Positions 1 to 10,369 of a stretch of 64,000 nucleotides of DNA are shown here, in pieces (the first letter of the stretch is position 1; every line of letters starts with the position of its first letter). The stretch is from Caenorhabditis remanei (taxonomy: Eukaryota; Nematoda; Chromadorea; Rhabditida; Rhabditidae): positions 1,984,001-2,048,000 of the forward strand of contig NC_071332.1 in NCBI RefSeq assembly GCF_010183535.1. Reading direction: 5' to 3'. Under the pieces are notes generated by a model. It saw only the letters and a list, made by a program, of their open reading frames with translations, ran no database searches and was not told where the DNA came from. A program made the translations under genes and the position numbers.

Positions 1-1194
1 AAACCGTTAATCTCGGTTCGTACTGGGCTTATAAAAAATTTGACGGCCGATTTGGAGTCTTCATAATTTCAGCTGCTCAATTAACTAAATTTTATATAAA
101 AATAATTACTAAGCTAATCAAGCAAATTCAAGTCTTCAAAGCATCGAATGTAGGAGACGTTAGTACAAATTTTGAGACCCTGCTGAAAAGAGCTATGTTA
201 CAGGTCTTCAAAATGAAAAACTCATTTCGGTCAAACAAATTCATAATGCCCCATCTTTCTATAAATATAATTAATTTTTGAAAGTCATACGTCTAGAAAA
301 CTTAGATCATGACGGTTCTAGAACTGTTTTCAGAATTTTTCTACAACTGAAAAGAGACAAGCTACAGAACTACAAAGCCTAATGAGTCAATGCTTGAAAT
401 TTCGTATCTTAGCAATTTTTATCCTAGCTGAAAATGAGATACAGATTCTGAATCCTTACGATTTCAGCTTTCTAGTCGTACCATTATTATTTAAGAGCTT
501 CTACTAATGACTAATTAGGGAAGGTCACCGAGTCGGTCTGGAGATATCGGCCGTGTCCTATATCATTGGAAAGCTGAAAAAAAACGCTGATTCCAAATAT
601 ATATTCAGTTTTTGACCTCGATGTCTGGTATTCGAGAAAAATGAAGTCAAAGCTTGGGAAATTAGAGAGTTATCACCTTTTTAGACGTAAGGCTTGAGGC
701 TTAAGGTTTCAAGTACCTTAAAACGTAGTTTATATGAATGACCAAATCAAGACCTTCAAAAATATATTAATACCTTAAGATTTGATTAAGTTTTAAGAGA
801 GTTATAAGGATTTTTGAAAAAGACGCAAAAAATGTCTGTATGTCCAAAAATCCCAAAATTGGGTTATGTTTTCAGAAAGTTACAAAGCTTTGGAAACTGC
901 ATAAAAATCGTTTTAAAAATGTTACTATGACCACATTTTTTTCGAATACCAGGCCTCAAGGGCAAAAATCGAATATATATATTTGGAATCAGCGTTTTCT
1001 CAGTTTTCCAATTATATAAGTCATGCTCCATATCACCAAACTGACTTCATGGCCTTCCCTAGTAAGCTACCCTCTCTATTGATTTGACTCTCATTTCATA
1101 AACTTATTTTTAGGGCTATTTTTCTCCATTTTACGGCTGTACCCCGACTGAAACTACTTTCCATACAAAACCTTTATCCCAACTAACCTTTCAC
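1..1194. other. Intronic/intergenic AT-rich DNA
   Basis: No coding exon recognised. It should be the first intron of the minus-strand membrane-protein gene whose first exon lies at 1195-1317, because the donor of that exon points this way. It contains the palindromic element at 516-1063 and degenerate copies of a dispersed motif of the GATTC-x-GAATC type. Confidence 0.4.
516..1063. repeat. Palindromic element with ~120-bp arms (copy 1)
   Basis: The left end (TAGGGAAGGTCACCGAGTC...) returns in reverse complement at the right end (...CCTTCCCTAGTA). The arms share the AAACGCTGATTCCAAATATAT core and a CTGGTATTCGA segment. No transposase reading frame is visible, so this is a non-autonomous MITE-like element. 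A second copy lies in intron 2 of F-box gene A2 (59140-59421). Confidence 0.75.
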
Positions 1195-1317
1195 CTTCTC
1201 CTCCTCACTCCTCTCATAGTCTTGAAGGCGATTGAGAGCGAACGAGCCGAGCAGATAGAGCAAGATTGGTGTGACAAGGCAAAAGAATATTGGAATAACT
1301 ATTGCCCGTCTCCTCAT
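1195..1317 (-). CDS. First exon of a type II (signal-anchor) membrane protein, partial
   Basis: A 41-codon open exon starts at the ATG at 1317 (reverse strand), just after an acceptor-like TTTTCAG that could be a trans-splice site. It ends in phase 0 at AAG followed by GTGAAAGG. The peptide has an N-terminal Arg cluster (MRRRA), a hydrophobic stretch of about 20 residues (IVIPIFFCLVTPILLYLLG) and a charged tail rich in Glu and Lys. That is the shape of an ER/Golgi signal anchor, as in glycosyltransferases, but the catalytic part lies beyond the left edge of the window. The gene family cannot be named. No downstream exon was found in 1-1194. Splice sites and composition support it; the call rests on one exon. 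Confidence 0.5.
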
Positions 1318-1692
1318 CTGATCATTTGTGGCTGAAAACGAACGTTTTTCATGATTATAGGAGTGTCATGGAATATGTTTGTTCTCAAGCTCCGCCTCCG
1401 AGGTGGCAAATATGTATATAAACGGAAATAGTTTGAGGATTAGAGAAAATAGTGTTTGTTGTGTCATCAGAAGTGTTCTCATATCAGGTAGCACTCTATT
1501 CGTTTCGGGGAGAAGCGAACGGTTATCATAGAGGTGTCACGCATGAGAAAAATTGGGAAATGAAACGATGGGGGAACGAAAAAGTACGAAACTAGTGCAG
1601 TTGTTTGATTAGAGAGGTAAGAAAATAGAGTGGAAAGAAAAGAAACAAAAAAAATGAAGAGAGCGGTGGGTCTATTTGATCGTGGATGGAAA

Positions 1693-1707
1693 GGGGGGGG
1701 GGGGGGG
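1693..1707. repeat. Poly-G tract, 15 G
   Basis: Uninterrupted run of 15 G. Similar runs occur at 4639-4649 (11), 6603-6615 (13) and 8844-8856 (13), and an 11-C run at 57752-57762. Long monopolymeric G tracts are a recognised class in Caenorhabditis genomes, kept stable by the DOG-1/FANCJ helicase. Confidence 0.9.
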
Positions 1708-2015
1708 TCGATTCGAAAAAGTTCGATGGGTATCAAATAGAAAGTGCAATTGGATGATGGTTACTTTGAGGTAAGGTACGGGAGGGGGGCCTAAGGGGGC
1801 GGAGCTAAGGGAGCTTTGAATTTTGGATATGGATATAGGGGCGGGGCTCAAAAAACAGTTTATGAAGGTACGAAAAAAGCACAAAAATTGGCTAAAAATT
1901 GCTGAAATTGCGTCATTTTTTGAAAAAATTGCCCATTTTTTCAACCTTCCCACGGAATCCCCTACAGCCTAGTTTTTCCGTTTTTTACATTTTCTTGTAA
2001 ATCAAACCTTGAGCT

Positions 2016-2238
2016 CCATTTTTGTAGTTGACAACTTTTTGATATCTTTTCACGCTTTTGAGATACGAGCGTTCAAAGATAGGCGCTTAAAAAGACATGA
2101 GGGAGAGAGACGCAGAGAAACGAGACTGTCTCGCTTCTCTGCGCTATCTCTCTCTCTCTCTCTCTTACTGGAATCTTTAAACGCATGTATCTCGAAAGCT
2201 TCAAAAGGTATCAAAATGTTGTCAACTAGAAAAATGAA
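2016..2238. repeat. Palindromic MITE with GTAGTTGACAAC ends
   Basis: The ends are TTTTTGTAGTTGACAACTT and its reverse complement. The arms include GAGATACGAGCGTT, and the centre is a GAGAGACGCAGAGAA / TTCTCTGCG hairpin with a short CT run. Related whole or half copies lie near 2500-2545, 11036-11244, 11400-11590, 18311-18902 and 57650-57720. Confidence 0.7.
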
Positions 2239-5200
2239 GGTAAACACTTAATCTACAAAATGATTATAAATTTGAAAGAATTGGACAAAAACTGAAGCGA
2301 TGGCAAGCCTTGGGAAGTTATTTCGTTGTAAACCTGTATATTAGCTCGGCAAACTTGACTCGGCAAAAACAAGCTCGAGAAACTCAAAAATGGCCGAGAT
2401 CGGCAAAAACTAGGTTACAGTAGACGAAAATTGTCTTAAAATCGGTTAAAATCGCCCAAAAATGATTAAAATCGGCGAAAATTGGCTTATATCTCAAAAG
2501 CATGAAGAGCTATCAAAAAGTCGTCAACTACAAAAATGGAGAGCTAGATTTGATCTACAAAATCAATATAAATTTGAAAACATAGGACAAAAATTCGAGT
2601 CGTGGTACGCTGTGGGACTTCAAGCTGACAGAAAATTCCAGAAACTAAAAGTGAGCAATCCTGAAAACAAAGACCAAAAGCCCATCCACGTCATACACTT
2701 CTTTTTGTATCTACCCCGAACTGTTTGCACTCTTGAACAACACCCGCCCAGCTGATAAGCCTAACAAGCCTCTGAAAATTTTTTGGGGGAACATTTCTAG
2801 AAAAGAGAAGATTAGAGATTGTATTATAGATCCCAATTACACCATGAAGGAGAAATCAACATGTATCATATCAATGTCAAACGAAATCAAAATCGAACGG
2901 AGAAGACTGCTGCCTGTGGAATGTAATCCCACCCCACTTTTTCTCTTTCCGCGGAGAGATGAAGCAACTATCTTTTGTTTTTTTTTTGTGTGTGCGCAGG
3001 CAGAGAAAACGGGCGGAATGAGGGATGGTCAGCTCTCTCGAGCAAGAATGTTCTATTTCGTCGATTTGACGCGGAATATTTCTATTTCGAAATGTAAGGG
3101 GGATTCCGATGATAAGGCTCAAAATACCCCTGGCCGAACTTTTTTTCGATTTTGGTTTTCTAGACCACCCGTTGTCTGTTTCCTTGATTAATAAGAGATA
3201 ATTCAAATAGGTTATACATAAGTAGAAACAGGGGTGGAGGTCACCACCCTCCCAGACATGTGTATGTTTTGATTTGGAATCCTATACATAGGCAGATGGC
3301 TAGTTTTCAAGGTAATATGGAGATGAATAATAACATTTTAATGAGAAAAAGGGGGTACGGTAGGTTGAAAGAGAACATTTGGAAGTGTGCTCTACTGATA
3401 TTTGAGAGGGATAGAGATACGGAGACGCAGAAGACAAGTATGGAGTTCTGTGGAGCGAGGTTACATACCTCACCTCAAAATCTCAAAAAATTGGAAAAAC
3501 TGGATTTTCACTCGTTTTTCGTCAATTTTTTGAATTATTTCGGTTAAAAATTGGTTAAAATAGGTCGGATTTGACATGAGACTCATTTTTCAAGAAAAAT
3601 TGAGAAACTTTGAAAAAAATGAAGCGAAACACGTGAAAAATTAGTTGAAAACATCGAAAATTCTATTCCGGAACTTTAAAATCAAGAAAAGCTAAAATTT
3701 CAAGTTTTGCTGGAGAAAAACAGGCGGTACGATAAAATGTTTGACTTTTTACACTATTCTGTTAAATCGTTTGGAGTAGAAATAGTCAAAACCTTCCGCC
3801 AAACGCTCAAATCCTCAGAAAAAATGCTATTTTTACATTAAAAATACACCAAATTTTGCTTTTTTTCGGGAAAACCGAATTTTCACTCTTTTTAGCCAAT
3901 TTTCAGAAAATTTTTTGTGGAAAACAGATGAAAAATTCACTAACACCGTCTTAACCCTAAGAAACTTGATTAAAGACTAAAAAATGAGTAGGATTCAAAA
4001 GGATAGGTGGAGTTACGGACCGCCCAGTTTTCGAAAAGTTGCGAAATGGGAAATTTTCAAAACGGCACAGTTGTAAAACAACTGGTAGCAAGGTGAATCT
4101 ATGTACTATGAAAAAAAAAACGAATGTTGGTCCAAAAACCGCAAAAAATCTGAAACACCCATAACGCCTAGGGTGCCACGCTAACGAATTTCCAAAAAGT
4201 TGCGAAACGGCTTAATTTCGAAACGTCACAGTTTGAGAACCTGATGGAACAACGGACTGTCCAAATCATCTACACTAACACAAAAAATATCCCCAAACTG
4301 AATCATACATCTGCTCCCAACCCGGTACAGGTCCTGGTGTAAACCGGCAGGTGCTTACTTACAACAACATCTGCACACCCTTTTCATTTTTGGGGGGAAT
4401 TTAAATTCCTAATCAATTTCAATTCCTTATGAAATTTAAATTTGACACGACATTCAAAACCAATTGAGTACCAGGTACAGTAAAAAGTGAAAAAATCTTA
4501 TAAAAATGTTTAATTGCCCATTGGTTTTGAAAAAAAGTGCAAAGGGGAGAACTTTGAGTGAAGATAGATGAAATGAGAAAGTGACTAAGTCTGTTCAAAC
4601 AAAAGGAGGCTACTAGGTTATAGAGGAGAGAAACAGATGGGGGGGGGGGACCCAAAAAAGTTATTCGGGGGAGGGAAAAAGTGTGGAGCTCTTTTCCTCT
4701 CAAACGTTTGAAGCCAGATGGAATGAGGAGGAATCATGGAATTTCATTTGTGATGAGACGATGATCATTCATTTCTTTCTCCGCCAAAAATGTTTGCGTT
4801 TTGTTGTCTTTCGCGCGGGGGAGAGAGCCCCGGAGAGCATCAACAGTGGCTTTTCATTATGCCGCAACGGTCATGTTCCATTCGAAGGGGGGCGATGAAT
4901 ATGCAAATAATTGGAAGAAGCGATCACGAACTGTGGTGGGGAAAAGGAGAGGAGGTGAGGAGATCATTGAGAAGTGTTCAAAAAAGAGAACGGAGAGAGA
5001 GAGAGAGAGATGTATGATTAGTTAGAATGAGGAGAAGGCTCAAAACACAGATAAACATTGGAGCTCGATGTTTTTATGAACCCTTAGGAATGGTATGTGA
5101 TCCTTAGGCAAGGTTCTGAGGGAAAAAGTAAAAAACCGCGAAATTGATAGCCTCGAAAAGCAAAAAACTCGTTTTGGGCCTTTTCGAGCTGAAAATTTGC

Positions 5201-8167
5201 TTTTAGGGTGGGTTTTTGAGTATTATTATAGGAATGCCCTACACATTTTGGAACATGGTTCCGAACTGAACTTTATTACTTAAAACTTATATCATTGAAA
5301 AATTGAAATCTCGAGAAATCGGAATCTCCTGTTTTATGAACCCTTTGGTTAGGGAGCTCTTGAATTAATCATGGTAAACTTTGACGGCTCATAACTCGGC
5401 TCACAAAAGGATTTAGCAAATTTTTATATCAGATTCGGAATCTACGGACTCGAAAGTATCAGGGCCCGAATTCTTGAGTCCCTTGCAAGAAAACGAAAAA
5501 AAGGGGTAAAACGTGACAAGGTTAAGAAAAAGCTAAATTTCCAAGTTTAATCTTTTTAATTATGGTATAAATTCTATATAACTAGAAAGCTGAAATCTTG
5601 CGGACTCTAAATCTAGTTTCAATTTTTTAATGTGATCAAAATGAACCGAGATGCACGCCTCCCCAAGTTCAAAATGATGTATCTTGGTTGATTTCGGTCC
5701 TAGCACAAATTTGAAAACAGATTTAGAATCCTTGTGATTTCAGCATTATAGTCGTATAAAGTTTGTTAAAATTTCTGACTTTTGGTGGCAAAGAGATATG
5801 AAAAAGCGCGGGAGTTTAAAATTTTGAAATTATGAAGACTGTTAGTAAGTTACAGCTTGTAAATGCTCACAGGCGGCATTTTTTGAAATTCTGGCATGAA
5901 ATCCTGCAATTTGTGGTCTTTTTCATATAAATATATCAATAAAATAGATTTTCCAACGAAAAAAACAGTATCCGTTCTTCGATAGGTAGGACTCTTTTCC
6001 TAAATTTCCCTAATTTCCCTAAATTCTGAAATTCTTATCTAAATCTTGATGGACAAGAGTTCAAAAGCTACTAAACTCAACTAGACCCTTCTGAAAAACC
6101 AAAAAATAAACGAATCCTAGCACAAAATCTAGTGGACTGCCTATTTCATCTGATCGATGTTGCCCTGTGCGGTCTCGGTCAAAAATACTTTAAAAATTAC
6201 CCAAAAACCACTAGAACTACCGAAGGAATTCTAGAAGTTTCCCAGCTATCATAGTTTGAAAATAAACACACGAAACAGTCTTTCATAACAAAATTTCCAG
6301 CATTTTCCAAAAAATGTCTAGAATTCCAATCTTTCCATGATATCACTTCCCTCCACATACCAATTTCATAACCCTCCTCGCCCCCTTTCCCCCTTCTCTT
6401 ACTGTCACTTTACCAACCAAAAAAAACCAACATAAAGAAAGAAAAAGACAGCTACCTTTTCTCCTTTTCTCCCCTCGATTTTCATTCAAAAAAAGAAAGT
6501 TTTCCCCCCTCAAAAGAATGAACGAACGGAGGGGAAAAAGTGTTGTATACAGAATAGGACCAATTTGAAAATGAGGGAAATGAGAAAATATATAGAAGGG
6601 CTGGGGGGGGGGGGGTGTCCTGAACAAATTTAGCGGATCGTATTTCAAAAGAGGCTACTGGCTCTGTGTGTGCAAACATTGATGAGGGGGGACCCCGGAA
6701 TATTTTTGGTGGGATAGGAATTTCGAAAACGGAAAAGGTTCCCCTTTTCCTGCATCACAGCAGTATTGGGTTTCGGTTTCTGCTGCAGATTTATGGATGT
6801 GAAAGGGGGCACTGGCTCCGACTATGTATATAGTACAAAAAAGGGGATAATGTGGTTGAAAAAATGAGGGAAAGGGGTTACTGTAGTTATTAGCGAGGGC
6901 TAATGGGAAATTTAATGGTATGGATTTGGAAATGTGAGGGCGGCCGCTCAGTGAGCATTAGAATCTCAAAAATTCAAAAATTTTGGAATTACCTACGATA
7001 GGTTACTGTAGAAAATAAGCTCTCGGCTGTAGGAGATTCTTACTGTAGTATAATATTACTGTAGTATAGACCTTGGTTGTGTACTGACTTCTGACATACA
7101 TAGAATGCTACATCTTTTCTAACTGAATATCGAAAAAATTCTGTTTTTTTCGGAAAAATTCGGCATAATTTGACAGTTTTCCGAAAAACTGGCACGCCTT
7201 AGACGCGTTTTTCAAAAATGGCCCATTTCGATCATTTTTTGTGCATTTTTGGTTAGAAATATGCGGTTTTGCATGTTTTCTAAATGAATCTTGCAAAAAT
7301 TTTGTTTTTACTAAAAAAAATCGGTCAAAAACAACGTTTTTTAACTGCTTTTTTATTGCTCGCAAAAAATTTACAGAGTTTGCTGAATTCTGAGTTTCTA
7401 GTCACGTTTGACTGTTCCAATGAAAATTTCTAGATTTCGCTGCGTAGCGACTCGTCTGGGGATACGGAGGTTATTTAGATCGGCAGACCGTCTAGCTCCT
7501 AGCTCACAGCTTGTACAATAGAGCATGTTAGCGTAATTGCATGGTATCACGTCGCTAAGACAAAGTGCTCAAGTTTTCAATTTGTTTCTAAAATTTTCAG
7601 CATAAAACTAAGATTGCTAGAAAGCTGACGTCGTGAGGATTCTGAATCTGTTCTCAAAATCTGGCTACTGTCAAAATGAGCCGAGATACACGAGATTGGC
7701 CAGAACCCTTGTATCTCAGGTTATAATGACTGTGGATCGAATTTGAAAAGTGATTCAGAATTTTCACGTCTTCAGTTTTAAGATTCTTGAGAAATCAAAA
7801 AAAATACGTCGCCCAAATAAATCTCTCACTATCTCTGAAAATCGGGAGATAAGGAGCGGTACCTTTTGAGAAATGAATTCAAAAGATAAGAGTCGACGAC
7901 AGAAAATAATTTATATGTACAATATGTCAAGGATAAAAAAGTGTCAAAAAAGGAGCGGAGCTTAAGCGGTACGGTAAAAATTCAATTTTTCCACTATTTG
8001 GTCAAATTTTTCCGTGTTTTTACTGACGAAACCAAACAGTTTCAAAGCTATTTGAAAAATGCACCAAATTTTGTATAAATCGGTTGAAAATCAACGATTT
8101 ATCTTATTGGTGTGGAGCTCAAATTTTACAAGGTACGCTAAACTTTCTCAGAATTCTATCAAAACAT
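2239..8167. other. Gene-poor AT-rich DNA, no supported gene
   Basis: No exon chain with matching splice phases was found on either strand. Open frames here are short, low-complexity and unsupported. The stretch holds two poly-G tracts, a GA microsatellite near 4990-5010 and many degenerate copies of a motif reading roughly GAATC...CACGACTTCAGCTTT. Parts near 2850-3200, 4680-5020 and 6340-6900 are less AT-rich and could include regulatory DNA, but no specific site can be named. Confidence 0.4.
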
Positions 8168-8518
8168 CAAACCCCTTTAGTTTAAACTAGAAAACTTAAT
8201 CAGATAATTACAAACCTATCAATTAGCGACGTAACTACAAAAAAACCAAAGATTTCACTTTCACCCCTCACTATTAAAAAAAATTTGGTATTATCGGTTC
8301 ACGAACATTTGCCAAGGCGCATGGAATGTATTTTACTACGGTATTTTACTCATGTCCACTTTAACACCCCCGACAAGTGTTCGTGAACCGATAATACCAA
8401 TTTTTGTTAAATAGTGTCGGATGAAAAGGAAATCTTTGGTTTTTTTGTTGATACGCCTCTGATTGATATGTTTGTAATTATCTAATTAAACTTTCTAGTT
8501 TAGTCTCAAGGGGTTTGA
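8168..8518. repeat. Palindromic element with ~110-bp arms
   Basis: TCAAACCCCTT at the left is matched by AAGGGGTTTGA at the right. The inner parts TTGGTATTATCGGTTCACGAAC and GTTCGTGAACCGATAATACCAA pair exactly around a loop of about 80 bp. A further half arm (GTCCGTGAACCAATAATA) follows at 8523-8540. No coding capacity. Confidence 0.8.
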
Positions 8519-10332
8519 CAAGTGTCCGTGAACCAATAATAAAGAAGGAATAAGTAAAAAGACAACGTGTTCATGGTTCATGTCGCGATGATGGTTTCTA
8601 TTATTCTTCATCTTCTCGACTACTATCTCTCTTTTCAACAATTCACTCAATTAATCAACTGGCAATCATCATCTTCTTCTTTCGTTTGCACGCCTCTTGG
8701 GTGTGCCTTCCCCATCTTTTTCTCCTCAATGTGTTCTTCATACACTCTCTTTTTGACTTCTGCTAGTCGAGACGATGGTATAGATGAAAGGAGAATGTAT
8801 AATGATGGGGAGGGTGTGGGGGTACATGTATTTCTACTGGAGAGGGGGGGGGGGGGAAAAGAAGATGTTGGAAAAGTGACACCTTCTTGGAAATGATAAC
8901 GATAAGAAAGGTGTGAGAAGTAATAAAATTATTGTTCAAGGTTCTTGGGGTGGTTTTTGGTTTCGTTGAAATCTAGAGGTATAGGCTACGGTAGCTGAAG
9001 ACGTGAGGATTCAGAATCTGCTTTCAAATTCAGGCTAGAGTCAAACCAAGCAGAGATACATGGATTTTAAGGTAAAGCAGTTAGAAACATGTATTGTTTA
9101 GAAACCGTACATCCCAGTTGATTTAAACGCTTTTCTAAATTTGAAAACAGATTCGGAATCCTTATGACCTCAGCTGTTCAGAAATAGCAAATTCATGACG
9201 ATACTCTAAAATTTGCACGTTGAAAAACAGGTTGTTAGCTAGCTGTAGGTAAAATTCAGGAAAAAGGGTCCTTTGAGTGAAACGCAGTATCCGAGGGCTA
9301 CATTTCGAGTCGCTACGCAACAAAAACGGAGAATTTATCGGAAATTATTTGAAGTCCGCAATAGAAGCTCCATATCCCTAGGTTACAAGTCGGGTCGCTA
9401 CGCAGCGAATTCGCAAGTCGTCATAAAAAAAAATTTTTCGAAATAATAATGTTTGACCTTTCACAGCTATATTCACAAAACTTGTGAGAATATCGTGAGA
9501 CTCCGTATCGCTAGACTACACTGCGAGTCGCTACGCAGCGAATGAGTAGTCTTATTAGACAAAAAGCGATACAAGAGCGTGATGGTTTAGTAAAAGGACG
9601 ATGTTCTAGGTGTAAGTATTTTCGATACAATTTTTCAATTTAGTTCTCAAAAATGGAAATATTTCAATATTCACGAGACTTAGCACCAAACGCAGCGAAT
9701 TTAGCTTTTTGGAGGATTTGAGAGTTTCTATCTCAAAAAAACTAGCTGCCGGACTTAAAAGGGTTACTAGTCTATTAGAAAAATTAGACACAGGTACTCT
9801 CCCCAAGAAAAGTACAAATTCCACTCCTAGACATGAACTGCCTTCCTCCTATGTCCCAAGTGTACTTATTCAAAATAAACCAAAAATGACAGAAAGCGGG
9901 CGTCCCCCTTTTCGAAATCGCTTCTAGGAATCTTGACATGCCAAAAGAGCAACCGGAATTTCGAACATCTTATAGTCAGGGAGTAATCCTAAAGTAATCG
10001 GATACATGTACAACGTAAGAAGGGATTTTTTGTTGTCTTGTTGTCTTTTTCTGACTTGAGGCAACAGCTGTCAGAAAAAAATAAAAAAGTTTGAAGGAAA
10101 AGAGTATGATGACTAACGGTGTCCCCTCCATACACCTATAATAAAACGGTAAGTGGTTATGTTATGCGAGGAGGACTGATATGGAATAAGAAATCAGAAA
10201 AAAGAAAAAAAAGTAACACTGGTGTGGTTCTACCCGCTATCTGTCACATGCGCCTCGTTTACTTTTTTTCCGTTCGGAAACCAAACCGTTCTAATTGTAG
10301 AAGGGTGTCCAATTAAAAACGTATTGGATGGA

Positions 10333-10338
10333 TTTATT
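10333..10338 (-). terminator. Poly(A) signal AATAAA of the nitrobindin-like gene
   Basis: AATAAA on the reverse strand, about 32 bp past the TGA stop at 10370-10372. This is a normal spacing for a compact nematode 3' UTR and supports the choice of last exon. Confidence 0.6.
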
Positions 10339-10369
10339 ATACTTTTGGGGAAATGAATGAAACGGGAAA

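Noticed and set aside
8567..8896. Plus-strand 109-codon frame
   Set aside because: Low-complexity Ser/Phe-rich and Gly-rich (poly-G tract) translation, no splice or conservation support.
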